16,577 bases of DNA. Source: JAJYZP01 sp049964535 (GTDB lineage: Bacteria > Actinomycetota > Acidimicrobiia > Acidimicrobiales > Acidimicrobiaceae). Shown one piece after another: positions 1-7,777 of this stretch. The stretch is taken from the NCBI GenBank assembly GCA_049964535.1, contig JBMFXG010000038.1:1-16577 (forward strand), given 5' to 3'. The notes below the pieces were generated by a model. The model searched no databases. It was not told where the DNA came from and saw only the letters and a list, made by a program, of their open reading frames with translations. Every line of letters begins with the position of its first letter. The stretch's first letter is position 1. The position numbers were made by a program, and so were the translations under genes.

Positions 1-1
1 G

Positions 2-172
2 CTTCCTGGCATCGTCAGAGCGGATACCGTAACGGGACCGTACGATATCGTTGCCCTCTTGGAGCAGCCAACTCTCGAGGAGCTCGGCCGACAGGTCGTC
101 GAAGGTATCCAAGTCATTGACGGTGTCACCCGCACGCTCACCTGCCCCCTTGGGGCTTTTCCGCACCCCTGA
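2..172 (+). CDS. Lrp/AsnC-type ligand-binding (RAM) domain protein, 3' end only
   Basis: An open frame enters from the left edge and ends at TGA 170-172, giving 56 residues. It reads from LPGIVRADTVTGPYDIVALL to TRTLTCPLGAFPHP. The pattern of a short beta-strand, 'TGPYD', a hydrophobic strand, a helix rich in Leu/Glu and 'GVTRTLTC' is typical of the C-terminal half of the Lrp/AsnC regulator-of-amino-acid-metabolism domain. In actinobacteria such domains often occur as stand-alone proteins of about 80 residues that bind small effectors, but full-length Lrp regulators with an N-terminal helix-turn-helix end the same way. The N-terminus is outside the window, so the two cannot be told apart. It is convergent with the TraG-like gene, with 76 bp between them. 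Confidence 0.8.
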   Translation, partial: LPGIVRADTVTGPYDIVALLEQPTLEELGRQVVEGIQVIDGVTRTLTCPLGAFPHP

Positions 173-248
173 CCGCAACAAGATCAACACACGTTCCAAG
201 AGAGCTCGAGAGTAGGAATCCCGTGCCTTGCGTCATCGACCCTCCGGC

Positions 249-1601
249 TCAACGCCCAATCTCTCGCGAGCGTCGCCCCATCGCATCTCGCCGTGATGAC
301 GAGCGTTGGATCTCCAAGTCGTCCACGGATGCGAGCCCACCGGGACCTCGCGAGTGCCACGCATGAAGCGAGATCAATCGAGCTCCCGCTCGCGGCTCTA
401 ACACCATCGCCTCACCTCGCGAGAGATGAGCGATCGCGTCCAAGTCAAAATTCTGTTCTGACACCGATCGCGCATGGACCGCAGGTCGGCGCTTGAAACG
501 GGCGATTAAGCGAGAGCCAGGATCACCAAAGGTGTAGCTCAACTCAACGCGTTGATGTTGACCAGAGAGCTCGGAGAGTTGACGCAAAGTACGAGTGTCG
601 GCGATTCCTCCAAGGACGAGAGTGGTACCAAATAGCGTCAGGAAACCGCGATACTCTTGTGGCCACCTCCGCTCGGCCTGAGTGAGGTCTTGAAGAGCAC
701 CGAGAACCGATATGCCCTGGCTCGCGCCCTCTGAGAGAATCGAGCTCAGCGAAGTGAGCGGAGCGATATTCGCCATCTCGTCGAGGATGAGAGCGACGTT
801 CCTTCTCCGTTCAACGACGCCACTCGACTGGGCCCGATAGCTAGCCGCACGAATCTGATCGATGAGAGAGACGACGATCGGTGCTACGGTACTTTGAACC
901 GAGGCCGGCGAGACCACATAGATCGTGTCGTGTGTTCGGACAAAAGCATCCGGTGAAAAATTAGAAGCTTCGCCGAGCTCTAGTGCAGCCTCTGATCGGT
1001 ACGATCCTAAGGCACCAGACACGCTCGAGAATATGGCCGAAAGCTCTCGAGGATCGCTCTGGGCGATCCCGCCAATGATGTCACTCGCTCGATACTCTCC
1101 ACCGCCATGAAGGATCGCACTTGGTTCACCCAGGTCCCGAGTATCCACCCACCGGACGACGTCTCCAATCTCCATGCCCGCGAGATTGGCGGCGCGCAAA
1201 AGCGGCGCAAGCAGGGCCTTAGACCGCTCGGACCAGTGACGCGACGACCCATGCGTTGGCCCAAGAGAGGTGTCAACGACTCCGTCAGCGAGAACCACCG
1301 CAGAATCGAGGGAGTCAGCTGCATCGACGAACGACCAACGAAGTCGACGGACCCCCGGAGGCGTTGGGATCTTCCCGGAGGGGTCGACAATCCACGATTG
1401 CCCAGCTCGGCTTCGTATCGATTCAGTGGCGAACAAGACATCGAGCTTTGTCGAGGTCACCACGACGGGACCGTCGTGGGCAACGACTCCAGGGATCACA
1501 ATTGAAGAGGTCTTTCCAGAGCGAGGCGGTCCTAGAACCAAGAGATGCGACTCCGGATCGCTGAAGACCGGCTGGTCTCTTGCGGAGCCGAGAAAAAACA
1601 C
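249..1601 (-). CDS. VirD4/TraG-like coupling-type ATPase lacking the N-terminal membrane anchor
   Basis: The 450-residue product has a Walker A motif (LGPPRSGKTS, about residues 23-32) and a Walker B motif (LILDEMAN, about 271-278). The Walker B is followed by a segment running through SEGASQGISV and GALQDLTQAE that is typical of type IV coupling proteins (TraG/TraD/VirD4), the hexameric DNA pumps of conjugation systems. Known family members usually start with two membrane helices. Here only about 23 residues precede Walker A and no membrane segment is visible. The GTG start (1599-1601) shares one base with the TAG stop of the upstream racemase gene. Upstream in the same frame there is homologous-looking sequence (LYGRDLV) but no start codon before a stop at 1650-1652, so the gene may be 5'-truncated or translationally coupled. 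No relaxase or other secretion gene is nearby. The ATPase family is clear; its cellular role is unknown. Confidence 0.82.
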   Translation of the reverse strand: MFFLGSARDQPVFSDPESHLLVLGPPRSGKTSSIVIPGVVAHDGPVVVTSTKLDVLFATESIRSRAGQSWIVDPSGKIPTPPGVRRLRWSFVDAADSLDSAVVLADGVVDTSLGPTHGSSRHWSERSKALLAPLLRAANLAGMEIGDVVRWVDTRDLGEPSAILHGGGEYRASDIIGGIAQSDPRELSAIFSSVSGALGSYRSEAALELGEASNFSPDAFVRTHDTIYVVSPASVQSTVAPIVVSLIDQIRAASYRAQSSGVVERRRNVALILDEMANIAPLTSLSSILSEGASQGISVLGALQDLTQAERRWPQEYRGFLTLFGTTLVLGGIADTRTLRQLSELSGQHQRVELSYTFGDPGSRLIARFKRRPAVHARSVSEQNFDLDAIAHLSRGEAMVLEPRAGARLISLHAWHSRGPGGLASVDDLEIQRSSSRRDAMGRRSREIGR

Positions 1602-2785
1602 TAGGTCCCGTCCGTAGAGACGATACCGAGATCGACAAGGGACGATACCTCAGACTCGCTGTAGCCGAGCTCGAGGAGTACGGACCGAGTATCAGTACCG
1701 CTCCGCACCGGTGGCGATGGCACCTTCAGCGACGAGTTCGCAAAACGGGGAGCCGGAGCTGGCTGTCGCACCCCAGAGATCTCGAGATAGCTCTTGCGCT
1801 CTCGAGCGTGTGGGTGATCGGCCGCCTCCAAGAGAGAGAGCACAGGCGAGACGCAGCCATCGGTTTGAGCAAACAGATCCTCCCAGTGCTGGCGATCCTG
1901 AGTCACAAAGATCTCCTCGAAGCGTCGATGCATCTCCGGCCAGTATCTCCGATCGTACTGTTGCGCAAAACTTGGATCCTCTTCGAGATCGAGTCGTTCC
2001 AGGACCGTTCGATAGAACTGTGGCTCGAGTGCCCCGATCGCAACGAACCGACCATCAGAGCAGCGATAGCTGCGATAGAAAGGTGCTGCACCATCGAGGA
2101 GGTTGCTCTGACGCTCATCTCTCCAAGCACCCTCGCCGAGCATCCCATAGACCATGGTGAGTAGTAGCGAGGTTCCATCAACCATCGCAGCATCGACAAC
2201 CTCGCCAACGCCGGTCCTCACCCTCCGAAGAAGAGCCGCTAAGACCCCAACGGCTAAGAGCATGCCACCTCCCCCAAAATCGCCCACAAGATTGAGCGGC
2301 GGTGGCGGTGGATCTTCCTGTCGACCGATGGTGCCAAGCCCACCAGCAAGAGCAATGTAGTTGATGTCATGACCAGCGGTAGAAGAGAGTGGTCCGCTCT
2401 GACCCCAACCGGTCATGCGGCCGTAGACAAGACCGGGCTGTCGCTCATGCAACGCCGTTGGCCCAAGCCCAAGACGCTCCATGACACCCGGCCGGTAGCC
2501 CTCAATGAGCGCATCGGCTCGACCACAGAGCGCCATAATGATCGCTCGCCCCTCGTCACGCTTCACATCTACTGCAATCGAGCGTTTGCCACGATCGAGT
2601 GGATTTCCCACGAAGCGAAGGTCTTCGGGTACGTGAGAACCGGGTCGAGCTCGTTCTACACGAATCACGTCGGCACCCAAGTCGGCTAGGACCATACCGG
2701 CAAAAGGACATGGACCGAGCCCGGCCATCTCCACCACTACATACCCCGCCAATGGCCCGCCCGCTATCGGGGTTGTCTGAAGCAT
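1601..2785 (-). CDS. mcr: Alpha-methylacyl-CoA racemase (class III CoA-transferase / CaiB-BaiF fold)
   Basis: The 394-residue product closely follows the mycobacterial alpha-methylacyl-CoA racemase pattern. From the ATG at 2785 it shows a Rossmann start (PLAGYVVVEMAGLGPCPFAG), LIEGYRPGVMERLG, TGWGQSGPLSS and GHDINYI. The catalytic residues known from M. tuberculosis MCR are all present: His (GHDINY, about 139), Asp (NLVGDFGGG, about 169) and Glu (GALEPQF, about 254). The enzyme interconverts 2R and 2S 2-methylacyl-CoA thioesters, needed for beta-oxidation of branched or sterol side chains. A longer in-frame ORF reaches 2944, but its extra 53 residues are not family-like and overlap the hydrolase. 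A perfect AAGGAGGTG ten bases before 2785 fixes the start. The gene follows the hydrolase by 7 bp. The closest alternative is another class III CoA-transferase, but the His/Asp/Glu set favours racemase. Confidence 0.92.
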   Translation of the reverse strand: MLQTTPIAGGPLAGYVVVEMAGLGPCPFAGMVLADLGADVIRVERARPGSHVPEDLRFVGNPLDRGKRSIAVDVKRDEGRAIIMALCGRADALIEGYRPGVMERLGLGPTALHERQPGLVYGRMTGWGQSGPLSSTAGHDINYIALAGGLGTIGRQEDPPPPPLNLVGDFGGGGMLLAVGVLAALLRRVRTGVGEVVDAAMVDGTSLLLTMVYGMLGEGAWRDERQSNLLDGAAPFYRSYRCSDGRFVAIGALEPQFYRTVLERLDLEEDPSFAQQYDRRYWPEMHRRFEEIFVTQDRQHWEDLFAQTDGCVSPVLSLLEAADHPHARERKSYLEISGVRQPAPAPRFANSSLKVPSPPVRSGTDTRSVLLELGYSESEVSSLVDLGIVSTDGT

Positions 2786-2792
2786 CGTAGAG

Positions 2793-3662
2793 CTACACCT
2801 CCTTGTGAACACGTTGCGCGTTCTGAATGATCTCATCCCTGATGGACGGCCAAAGCACTCGTGGGATATCGTGACCCATGCCTTCGTATGCGACAAATCG
2901 AGAGTCTGGAATGAGCTCAGCCGTTGCTTCACCACCGGAAACATGGATCAGTGGGTCGTCCCGGCCATGAATGACGACCGTTGGTATCTGCAGGCGCCTC
3001 AACTCCTCACTTCGATCCGTACTTCCTAGTACCGCAGCGAGCTGTCGTAGCGTTCCAACTGACTCCGGAGATCGTTCGGCATGGAGAGCAATCTTTGCTC
3101 GAGCTAGCTCTTCATCGTAGGGAAAACCGGGTGAGGCTAGAGCCTTCGAGAGCTCCATTGGGTCCGGTCCACCATTGGGCATAGCAGACATGATCATCGT
3201 CACGATCTCATTAGAGGGCGTCCCTACCTGCCGGTTGCCAGTCGTCGACATGATGGAGGCCAATGACAGGACCGCACTTGGTGCATCAATGGCAAGTCGT
3301 TGAGCGATCATTCCCCCCATCGAAACGCCAACAACATGCGCCGCTTCGACCCCTACGTCGACGAGCACTGCCAAAGCATCTTCGGCCATATCGGAGAGTG
3401 TGTAAGCGAGACCGTCCGTTTTTCCAAAAAAGATAGATATCAGATCCGGAACACCTAGCTCACTGAGATGCGTCGACATACCGGCATCTCGATTATCAAA
3501 GCGAATCACACGAAAGCCTCTTGCGACAAGGTCGCCCACAGCCGTCTCATCCCAGTCCACCATCTGACCACCGAGCCCTGAGATGAGCAGCATCGCAGGG
3601 TCAGACTTGTCTCCAGCTACGTCGTACACGATCTCGATCTCTTTGCGTCGGACAGACTTCAT
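2793..3662 (-). CDS. Alpha/beta-hydrolase fold protein (esterase/lipase-like)
   Basis: The 289-residue product has the order of a classical alpha/beta hydrolase. The oxyanion region is ISGLGGQ (about 27-33), followed by FDNRDAGMS. The nucleophile elbow is GVSMGG (Ser about 114), the acid is in HGRDDPL (Asp about 236) and the His is in GMGHDIP (about 264). The triad is complete, so a hydrolase is expected, probably on an ester or a related acyl substrate. The FDNRDAGMS signature is seen in carboxylesterases and RdmC-like methylesterases, but the substrate cannot be read from sequence. The ATG at 3662 has GAGGAGGT a few bases upstream. It is the first gene of the operon with the racemase and the TraG-like gene. 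Linkage to an acyl-CoA racemase suggests a role in lipid or branched-acyl metabolism (inference). No signal peptide is seen. Confidence 0.85.
   Translation of the reverse strand: MKSVRRKEIEIVYDVAGDKSDPAMLLISGLGGQMVDWDETAVGDLVARGFRVIRFDNRDAGMSTHLSELGVPDLISIFFGKTDGLAYTLSDMAEDALAVLVDVGVEAAHVVGVSMGGMIAQRLAIDAPSAVLSLASIMSTTGNRQVGTPSNEIVTMIMSAMPNGGPDPMELSKALASPGFPYDEELARAKIALHAERSPESVGTLRQLAAVLGSTDRSEELRRLQIPTVVIHGRDDPLIHVSGGEATAELIPDSRFVAYEGMGHDIPRVLWPSIRDEIIQNAQRVHKEV
2796..2804 (-). promoter_or_regulatory. Strong Shine-Dalgarno for the racemase gene, deciding its start
   Basis: The minus strand reads AAGGAGGTG, complementary to the 16S rRNA tail, ten bases upstream of ATG 2785. It runs into the TAG stop of the upstream hydrolase gene (2793-2795). 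It supports the 394-residue racemase over the longer reading that begins at 2944. Confidence 0.8.
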
Positions 3663-4337
3663 AGAACCTCCTCACCAACGTTTTGGTTCACCACTGGGTA
3701 CTCAACCGAGCTACTCAGCACTGTCACGCAGACTCTGAGGGACGAGAATCAAATGGAGCTCGGACACGACCGACGCCACCCGAACTCGATAGCACAGTAG
3801 AAGCTTCCCGGAATCCCAAGAGGACATCTCAGTTCCACACTAGCCTTAGACCTCTCACTCGTGACCCTATCCTCTGAGCACACACCTCTGACGCTCGGCT
3901 CTGCCTTCCGCTCACCGTTCAGTCCGCCAGAGCGACCGCCCCTAGCTCCTTCGCTTAAACCGCGTCACTTCCACAGTGACAGTATCCCTCTGCATCAAGC
4001 GTGTCTGGAAGCTCTCCCAGGCAGCAGTTCGCTACCTGGTGCCACAGTCGAAACCGCTCCAAGATCCGAGTTTGACCGGTAGAGTTCAAGTCGCCGCCAC
4101 GAAACCATTGATCGATCCCTCTCGTTAGCGCTTCTCACCAGTAGGAAGCTCCAGCAAAAGCACACCATCGTCACGTTCTCACACCATCAACGTCGGTCCA
4201 TTCTCATCTCGATTCATGCCAGGGACGGCCGACCCTGGTCGTCACCACCTACCGTCGTTGCCATAACCCACCCACGATGGTGCCGGAGCAGACTCTGAAA
4301 CGTAGGTCCCAGCTCGTTGGCGACAGCGTTGACAAAG
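3663..4337. other. Gene-poor spacer (675 bp)
   Basis: No convincing gene or RNA is visible. Open frames on the plus strand at 3683-3877 and 3861-4082 give Ser/Pro/Arg-rich, family-less translations. Two small hairpins occur: CCAGG/CCTGG with an internal mismatch at 4016-4038, and CCAGGG/CCCTGG with an 8-nt loop at 4219-4238. Neither is followed by a T-run in a transcription direction that would make it a clear terminator. The second lies about 100 bp beyond the stop of the PH-domain gene and could mark the end of that operon. The 5' leader of the hydrolase operon must begin in the low end of this region, but no confident promoter is recognised. Confidence 0.5.
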
Positions 4338-5057
4338 TTACCGATCGCGTAAGAGCCGAGCCTTCGATGCCTCAAACTCAACGAGTGTGATGAATCCATC
4401 GCTGTAGAGTCGAGCAAGTCGTTCGAGTTCGTCGACCAGGCTCGACGCCTGAGCGGGATGATCGTACGTCGGTGAGGGAGCCTGAGGAGGGGCCTGTTTC
4501 GGGGCGGAGGTAGTATTGGTGATCAATCTTCGGACGCTCAAGGGGTCGGCAACACAAGCGAGCGCCTCGCCGCCTTCGAGGTTTGCGTTATCAATGGTCA
4601 AGCCTCCGAAGTTGAAGATCTTTCCTAACAGGCTCTGTTTGCACGCCACATCATCGATCTTTGAGAGTGGAATCGCCCTCGTCGACGTGGTGAACACTCC
4701 TTTTTCAAGGAGTATGCGTTTGGTCGTTACCGTCATGAAGGCATGACGCCACTCCAGGTAGTGCACGAAAAAATAACTACACCCTACGACCACGATTCCC
4801 AGCCCAATAACGGTCACCACGATAGAGTGCAAAGGTAGGTAGAGCTCAACGAGAGAGCCCACGACAACGAGCCCAAGCGCTACAAGGGTCGGACGAACCA
4901 ACACTGCCCAGTGCGAGCGAACGATCGCTACGATACTTTCATCGTTACCGAGTGAACGTTCAGCCTCGTGAGGGAACTTGGCGCTGTCTCGCTCCAATGT
5001 TCTATGCCAACTTGGCAGCGACTGAACCCGCCGAGCGTAAAACCGATCCATCCGCAC
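4338..5057 (-). CDS. Membrane protein with bacterial PH domain and C-terminal SHOCT domain
   Basis: The product has up to 239 residues. Two hydrophobic segments (about 52-72 and 76-97) are followed by a bacterial PH-like domain (about 105-180) with the familiar 'MTVTTKRILLEKGVFTTSTRAIPLSKIDDV' type of start. A Pro/Ala-rich linker (about 182-205) leads to a short SHOCT-like helical module (SLVDELERLARLYSDGFITLVEFEASKARLL, described by its GFIT/EFEASKA core). Such proteins sit in the inner membrane with the PH domain cytoplasmic; their roles are mostly unknown. The longest reading (GTG 5057) overlaps the 3' end of ddl by 56 bp. An ATG at 5051 or a TTG just past the ddl stop is also possible, so the first roughly 20 residues are uncertain. 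It is the last gene of the hydrolase-Mur ligase-ddl operon. The domain call is good, the function unknown. Confidence 0.82.
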   Translation of the reverse strand: MRMDRFYARRVQSLPSWHRTLERDSAKFPHEAERSLGNDESIVAIVRSHWAVLVRPTLVALGLVVVGSLVELYLPLHSIVVTVIGLGIVVVGCSYFFVHYLEWRHAFMTVTTKRILLEKGVFTTSTRAIPLSKIDDVACKQSLLGKIFNFGGLTIDNANLEGGEALACVADPLSVRRLITNTTSAPKQAPPQAPSPTYDHPAQASSLVDELERLARLYSDGFITLVEFEASKARLLRDR

Positions 5058-6117
5058 CCGCCGTCAGCGCGATCGACGTTAAATCATCAAGCGCTTCGTC
5101 GATCAGGCCTATCAACTGCTTTCCGAGGGAGATCTTCGGCTCTATCCAGAGATAGTGAGCCAACGATCCGGGAATCGTATTGATCTCGTTGACGTAGAGC
5201 TCCCCCTCCGATGAGGCTAGAAAGTCGATCCTAAAGCATCCCCGAACGCTCAGGACTGCAGCAACCGTCGTACTATGGCGCAGCACGGCTTCTCGAAGCG
5301 CATCGTCAACGAGAGCAGGGAGCTCACGCGGAGCAGCTGCCATTCCTTCACCGGCAATGTACTTCTCACCGTAGGTCAAAATATCCGTACCCGAACTGCT
5401 CCTTAGCGGACGTTCGAGAGCGGACCAGCTCAAGGTAGGCCACGTACGTCCAGCAATTTGAAGGTCGAAGAGGTCAGGGCGATAGGGCTCAAGGACGGCG
5501 CCGGCACGTAGATGGACGTTTGAAGAGAGCCGCATCCTGGCGGTCTCAAGATCTCCGACAACATCGATACCGATGGATGACCCACCAAATCGAGGCTTCA
5601 CGATGTAGGGGCCCTCGAACCCCGGATCCTCAAGTGAGGTCGTTAGGAGTACGCGCCGCAGAGTTGGAACTCCCTGAGCTCGCATGGCACCCTCAAAGGC
5701 TAACTTGTCCATCCCTAGCGCTGCGCCACGAACGGAAGGCCCTGTGTAGCGCAGACGAGCGAGATCGAGCGCACCTTGGAGCGAGCCATCCTCGCCCGGA
5801 CCACCATGACAACAATTCACGACAGCATCAATGTTAATTCGTTTCGCTTTCGCGAATGCAGAGCCACCGGAACTATAAAAGCCTCCGTCTTCGCCACTGT
5901 GGAGCAGCAGAGAGGTCGACTTCGGGGGTGGACCCTGCACGAAAGAAGTGGGCGGCAGCTCGGGGTCCACGAGAAAAAAGGCACCGGTCTTCGACCAGAA
6001 GATACCTTGCACATCTCGCCCTTCTCGGCGAAGCGCTAGACATGCCTGTAGCCCAGTGAGGATCGAAATATCGTGCTCAGGTGAGGGCCCACCAAAAATT
6101 ACCCCAATGCGCTCCAT
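5002..6117 (-). CDS. ddl: D-alanine--D-alanine ligase (ATP-grasp)
   Basis: The 371-residue product joins two D-alanines using ATP, giving the dipeptide for peptidoglycan precursors. Family landmarks in order: FGGPSPEHDIS near the N-terminus, CCHGGPGEDGSLQGALDL (about 102-119), GMDKLAF, the ATP-grasp strand YIVKPRFGGSSIGI (about 171-184), the omega-loop Lys-Tyr in EKYIAGEG, and RIDFL followed by YVNEINTIPGS, which carries the metal ligands and substrate-binding loop. All key positions look intact. A GTG six bases upstream (6123) is in frame, but AAGGGAG at 6125-6131 is spaced 7 nt from ATG 6117 and only 1 nt from the GTG, so the ATG is preferred. It lies 61 bp after the MurF-like gene on the same strand. 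It may be the housekeeping Ddl or a paralogue dedicated to the membrane Mur ligase; the window cannot decide. Confidence 0.93.
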   Translation of the reverse strand: MERIGVIFGGPSPEHDISILTGLQACLALRREGRDVQGIFWSKTGAFFLVDPELPPTSFVQGPPPKSTSLLLHSGEDGGFYSSGGSAFAKAKRINIDAVVNCCHGGPGEDGSLQGALDLARLRYTGPSVRGAALGMDKLAFEGAMRAQGVPTLRRVLLTTSLEDPGFEGPYIVKPRFGGSSIGIDVVGDLETARMRLSSNVHLRAGAVLEPYRPDLFDLQIAGRTWPTLSWSALERPLRSSSGTDILTYGEKYIAGEGMAAAPRELPALVDDALREAVLRHSTTVAAVLSVRGCFRIDFLASSEGELYVNEINTIPGSLAHYLWIEPKISLGKQLIGLIDEALDDLTSIALTAGADGSVLRSAGSVAAKLA

Positions 6118-6124
6118 GGTCACT

Positions 6125-6131
6125 CTCCCTT
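6125..6131 (-). promoter_or_regulatory. Shine-Dalgarno of ddl
   Basis: The minus strand reads AAGGGAG, seven bases before ATG 6117. Its position rules against the in-frame GTG at 6123, which it would nearly touch. Confidence 0.65.
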
Positions 6132-6178
6132 AGTCAAGCAAAACGAATCATCGACACGCTAGCAGATCAGATTGCGGG

Positions 6179-7777
6179 TCACGGGAAGTGATCTGGGAGA
6201 TCGTTCTCATAGAGCACCGTATCAAGGTCTCCGAGATGGGCCCGTACCCACGCCACGGCCTGCTCCCGGGTGCGTACGTGAACAACCTGGGTGACCAGCG
6301 CACCACCTTCCGCCGTTCGCTCTGCGAGACCCTCGTCGAGCGCACGCCGGTTCGTCGTTCCGACCACGATCGCTGTCGTGGCAACCTCTGCGATCGACCG
6401 CCCTAGCCGAAGATTTTCAAGATACTGGCGATCTCCGAGTTCGACCATACCCGGCGTCACAACGGTAGCCCTCTTGCCACCCTGACGACGCCGATCCAGT
6501 GCCGCCAGAGCCCTGCGGGCGCCCGCAGGGTTCGAGTTATACGTGTCATCGAGAACCTCGACGCCAGAGCTACTGACGATCGTGGCGGTCAGGCGGTTTG
6601 GTGAGGCCGTGAGACGTTGCAGACCTTTCGCAATCACATCCGCATCGATCCCGAGTTCGAGAGCGACCGCGACCGCACATCCGATATTGCCTGCCGGAGC
6701 GTCGGCTTGCGGCAGCGAACCGATACGGCGTTGCTCGTGGTAGACCACAAACTCACCTTCATCGTTCGTTCGGACACTGACCTTTGCACCAAAGTCAAAC
6801 TCAGAGACCCGCCATACCCTCTTGCCGCTCGCTTCGAGCTCATTTGCAGCGAGTGCAAGCTTTGGATAATCGATACAAACGATCACGACCTCAGGGTCGG
6901 TCGTGATCTCAAGCTTTGCGCGGAGAATCTCATCCTCAGAGCCGAACCGCTCTAGATGGACCGGTCCCAAGGCACAGATCACGGCGATATCTGGATGAAT
7001 CCAACTACAAAGGTCGGCGATCTCACCTCGCGCAAATGTGCCCATCTCTGCAATAAAGATCTCGGTCGATTCATCAAGAGTCTCATTCACGCTTCGCGCT
7101 AATCCACCGCGATTATTAAATGAGGCCGGCGTAACCGTACAGCGCATGGACTCTGAAAGCAAGGAAAAAATGAAGTTCTTCGTTGTCGTCTTCCCGAACG
7201 AACCGGTGACGGCCACGATCTTCGGGTCGATTCGTCGTAGCTTCTCTTCGGCACGTACCACAAATCGAGTGAGGTCTCGAGCTTCGATCGGAGCCAGCAA
7301 CCAGAGCGCACCGTCGACGAAAAGAGGGTAGAGAAGGGGAACGATTCCATCGAAGAGGTACGGAAGGTGGATAGCGGCCGCAAGAGCCATCACCAATACT
7401 GCCAGAGCGTTTGCCATCAGCCCCAGTCGCTTCAATCGAGCAGTCAGCGCTAGCTTCGAAGTTCTACCTCGAAGCCGCAGTCCCAAGGGAAACGCCAGAG
7501 CACACGCAACCGAGAAGGCTATCAAGAGAAGCTTTATCGACCGGGAAAAATCCGACCGAACCGTTGCCTCGGAGGCAAGAAAGGCAAGGATGTAGACGAC
7601 TGAGTTGACCACATTCGTCGACGGGAGCCACCAACGCAGGGCAAATCGATGGACCGAGCCTGCAATATAGTGCTCTCGCTGCGCAACTCGAAGCCATCGG
7701 AGCCCGCCGACGACACATCCCACCGCTCCAAGAACGAGCCCCACCAGCGCAGATTCGAAACCGCTCAGAGCAAACAT
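6179..7777 (-). CDS. MurF-like Mur ligase with N-terminal multi-pass membrane domain
   Basis: The 532-residue product has two parts. Residues 1-165 hold about five hydrophobic segments (roughly 8-28, 55-75, 81-102, 119-140, 144-163). Residues 185-532 are a Mur ligase core: the ATP loop VTGSFGKTTTK (190-200), FNNRGGLARSVNETL, EMGTFARGEI, GPVHLERFGSEDEILRAKLE, then the C-terminal domain with DDTYNSNPAGARRAL (410-424), MVELGD and the ending LYENDLPDHFP. These match MurF, which adds D-Ala-D-Ala to the stem tripeptide. The MurF N-terminal domain that holds the UDP-sugar is missing and is replaced by membrane helices, so a lipid-linked acceptor is a reasonable inference. The ATG at 7777 overlaps the upstream hydrolase stop as TAATG, with GGAGGTG ten bases before it, indicating translational coupling. 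Ddl lies directly downstream. Confidence 0.9.
   Translation of the reverse strand: MFALSGFESALVGLVLGAVGCVVGGLRWLRVAQREHYIAGSVHRFALRWWLPSTNVVNSVVYILAFLASEATVRSDFSRSIKLLLIAFSVACALAFPLGLRLRGRTSKLALTARLKRLGLMANALAVLVMALAAAIHLPYLFDGIVPLLYPLFVDGALWLLAPIEARDLTRFVVRAEEKLRRIDPKIVAVTGSFGKTTTKNFIFSLLSESMRCTVTPASFNNRGGLARSVNETLDESTEIFIAEMGTFARGEIADLCSWIHPDIAVICALGPVHLERFGSEDEILRAKLEITTDPEVVIVCIDYPKLALAANELEASGKRVWRVSEFDFGAKVSVRTNDEGEFVVYHEQRRIGSLPQADAPAGNIGCAVAVALELGIDADVIAKGLQRLTASPNRLTATIVSSSGVEVLDDTYNSNPAGARRALAALDRRRQGGKRATVVTPGMVELGDRQYLENLRLGRSIAEVATTAIVVGTTNRRALDEGLAERTAEGGALVTQVVHVRTREQAVAWVRAHLGDLDTVLYENDLPDHFP

Noticed and set aside
1580..2164. 194-codon plus-strand frame antisense to the racemase gene
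   Set aside because: Lies opposite a well-supported gene with intact catalytic residues, so its openness is a by-product of the real gene's codon use.
2786..2944. N-terminal extension of the racemase
   Set aside because: The 53 extra residues overlap the hydrolase gene and do not resemble the family; a perfect ribosome site marks ATG 2785.
4219..4238. Intrinsic terminator of the PH-SHOCT operon
   Set aside because: A 6-bp hairpin is present, but no T-run follows on the minus strand and it lies about 100 bp from the stop.
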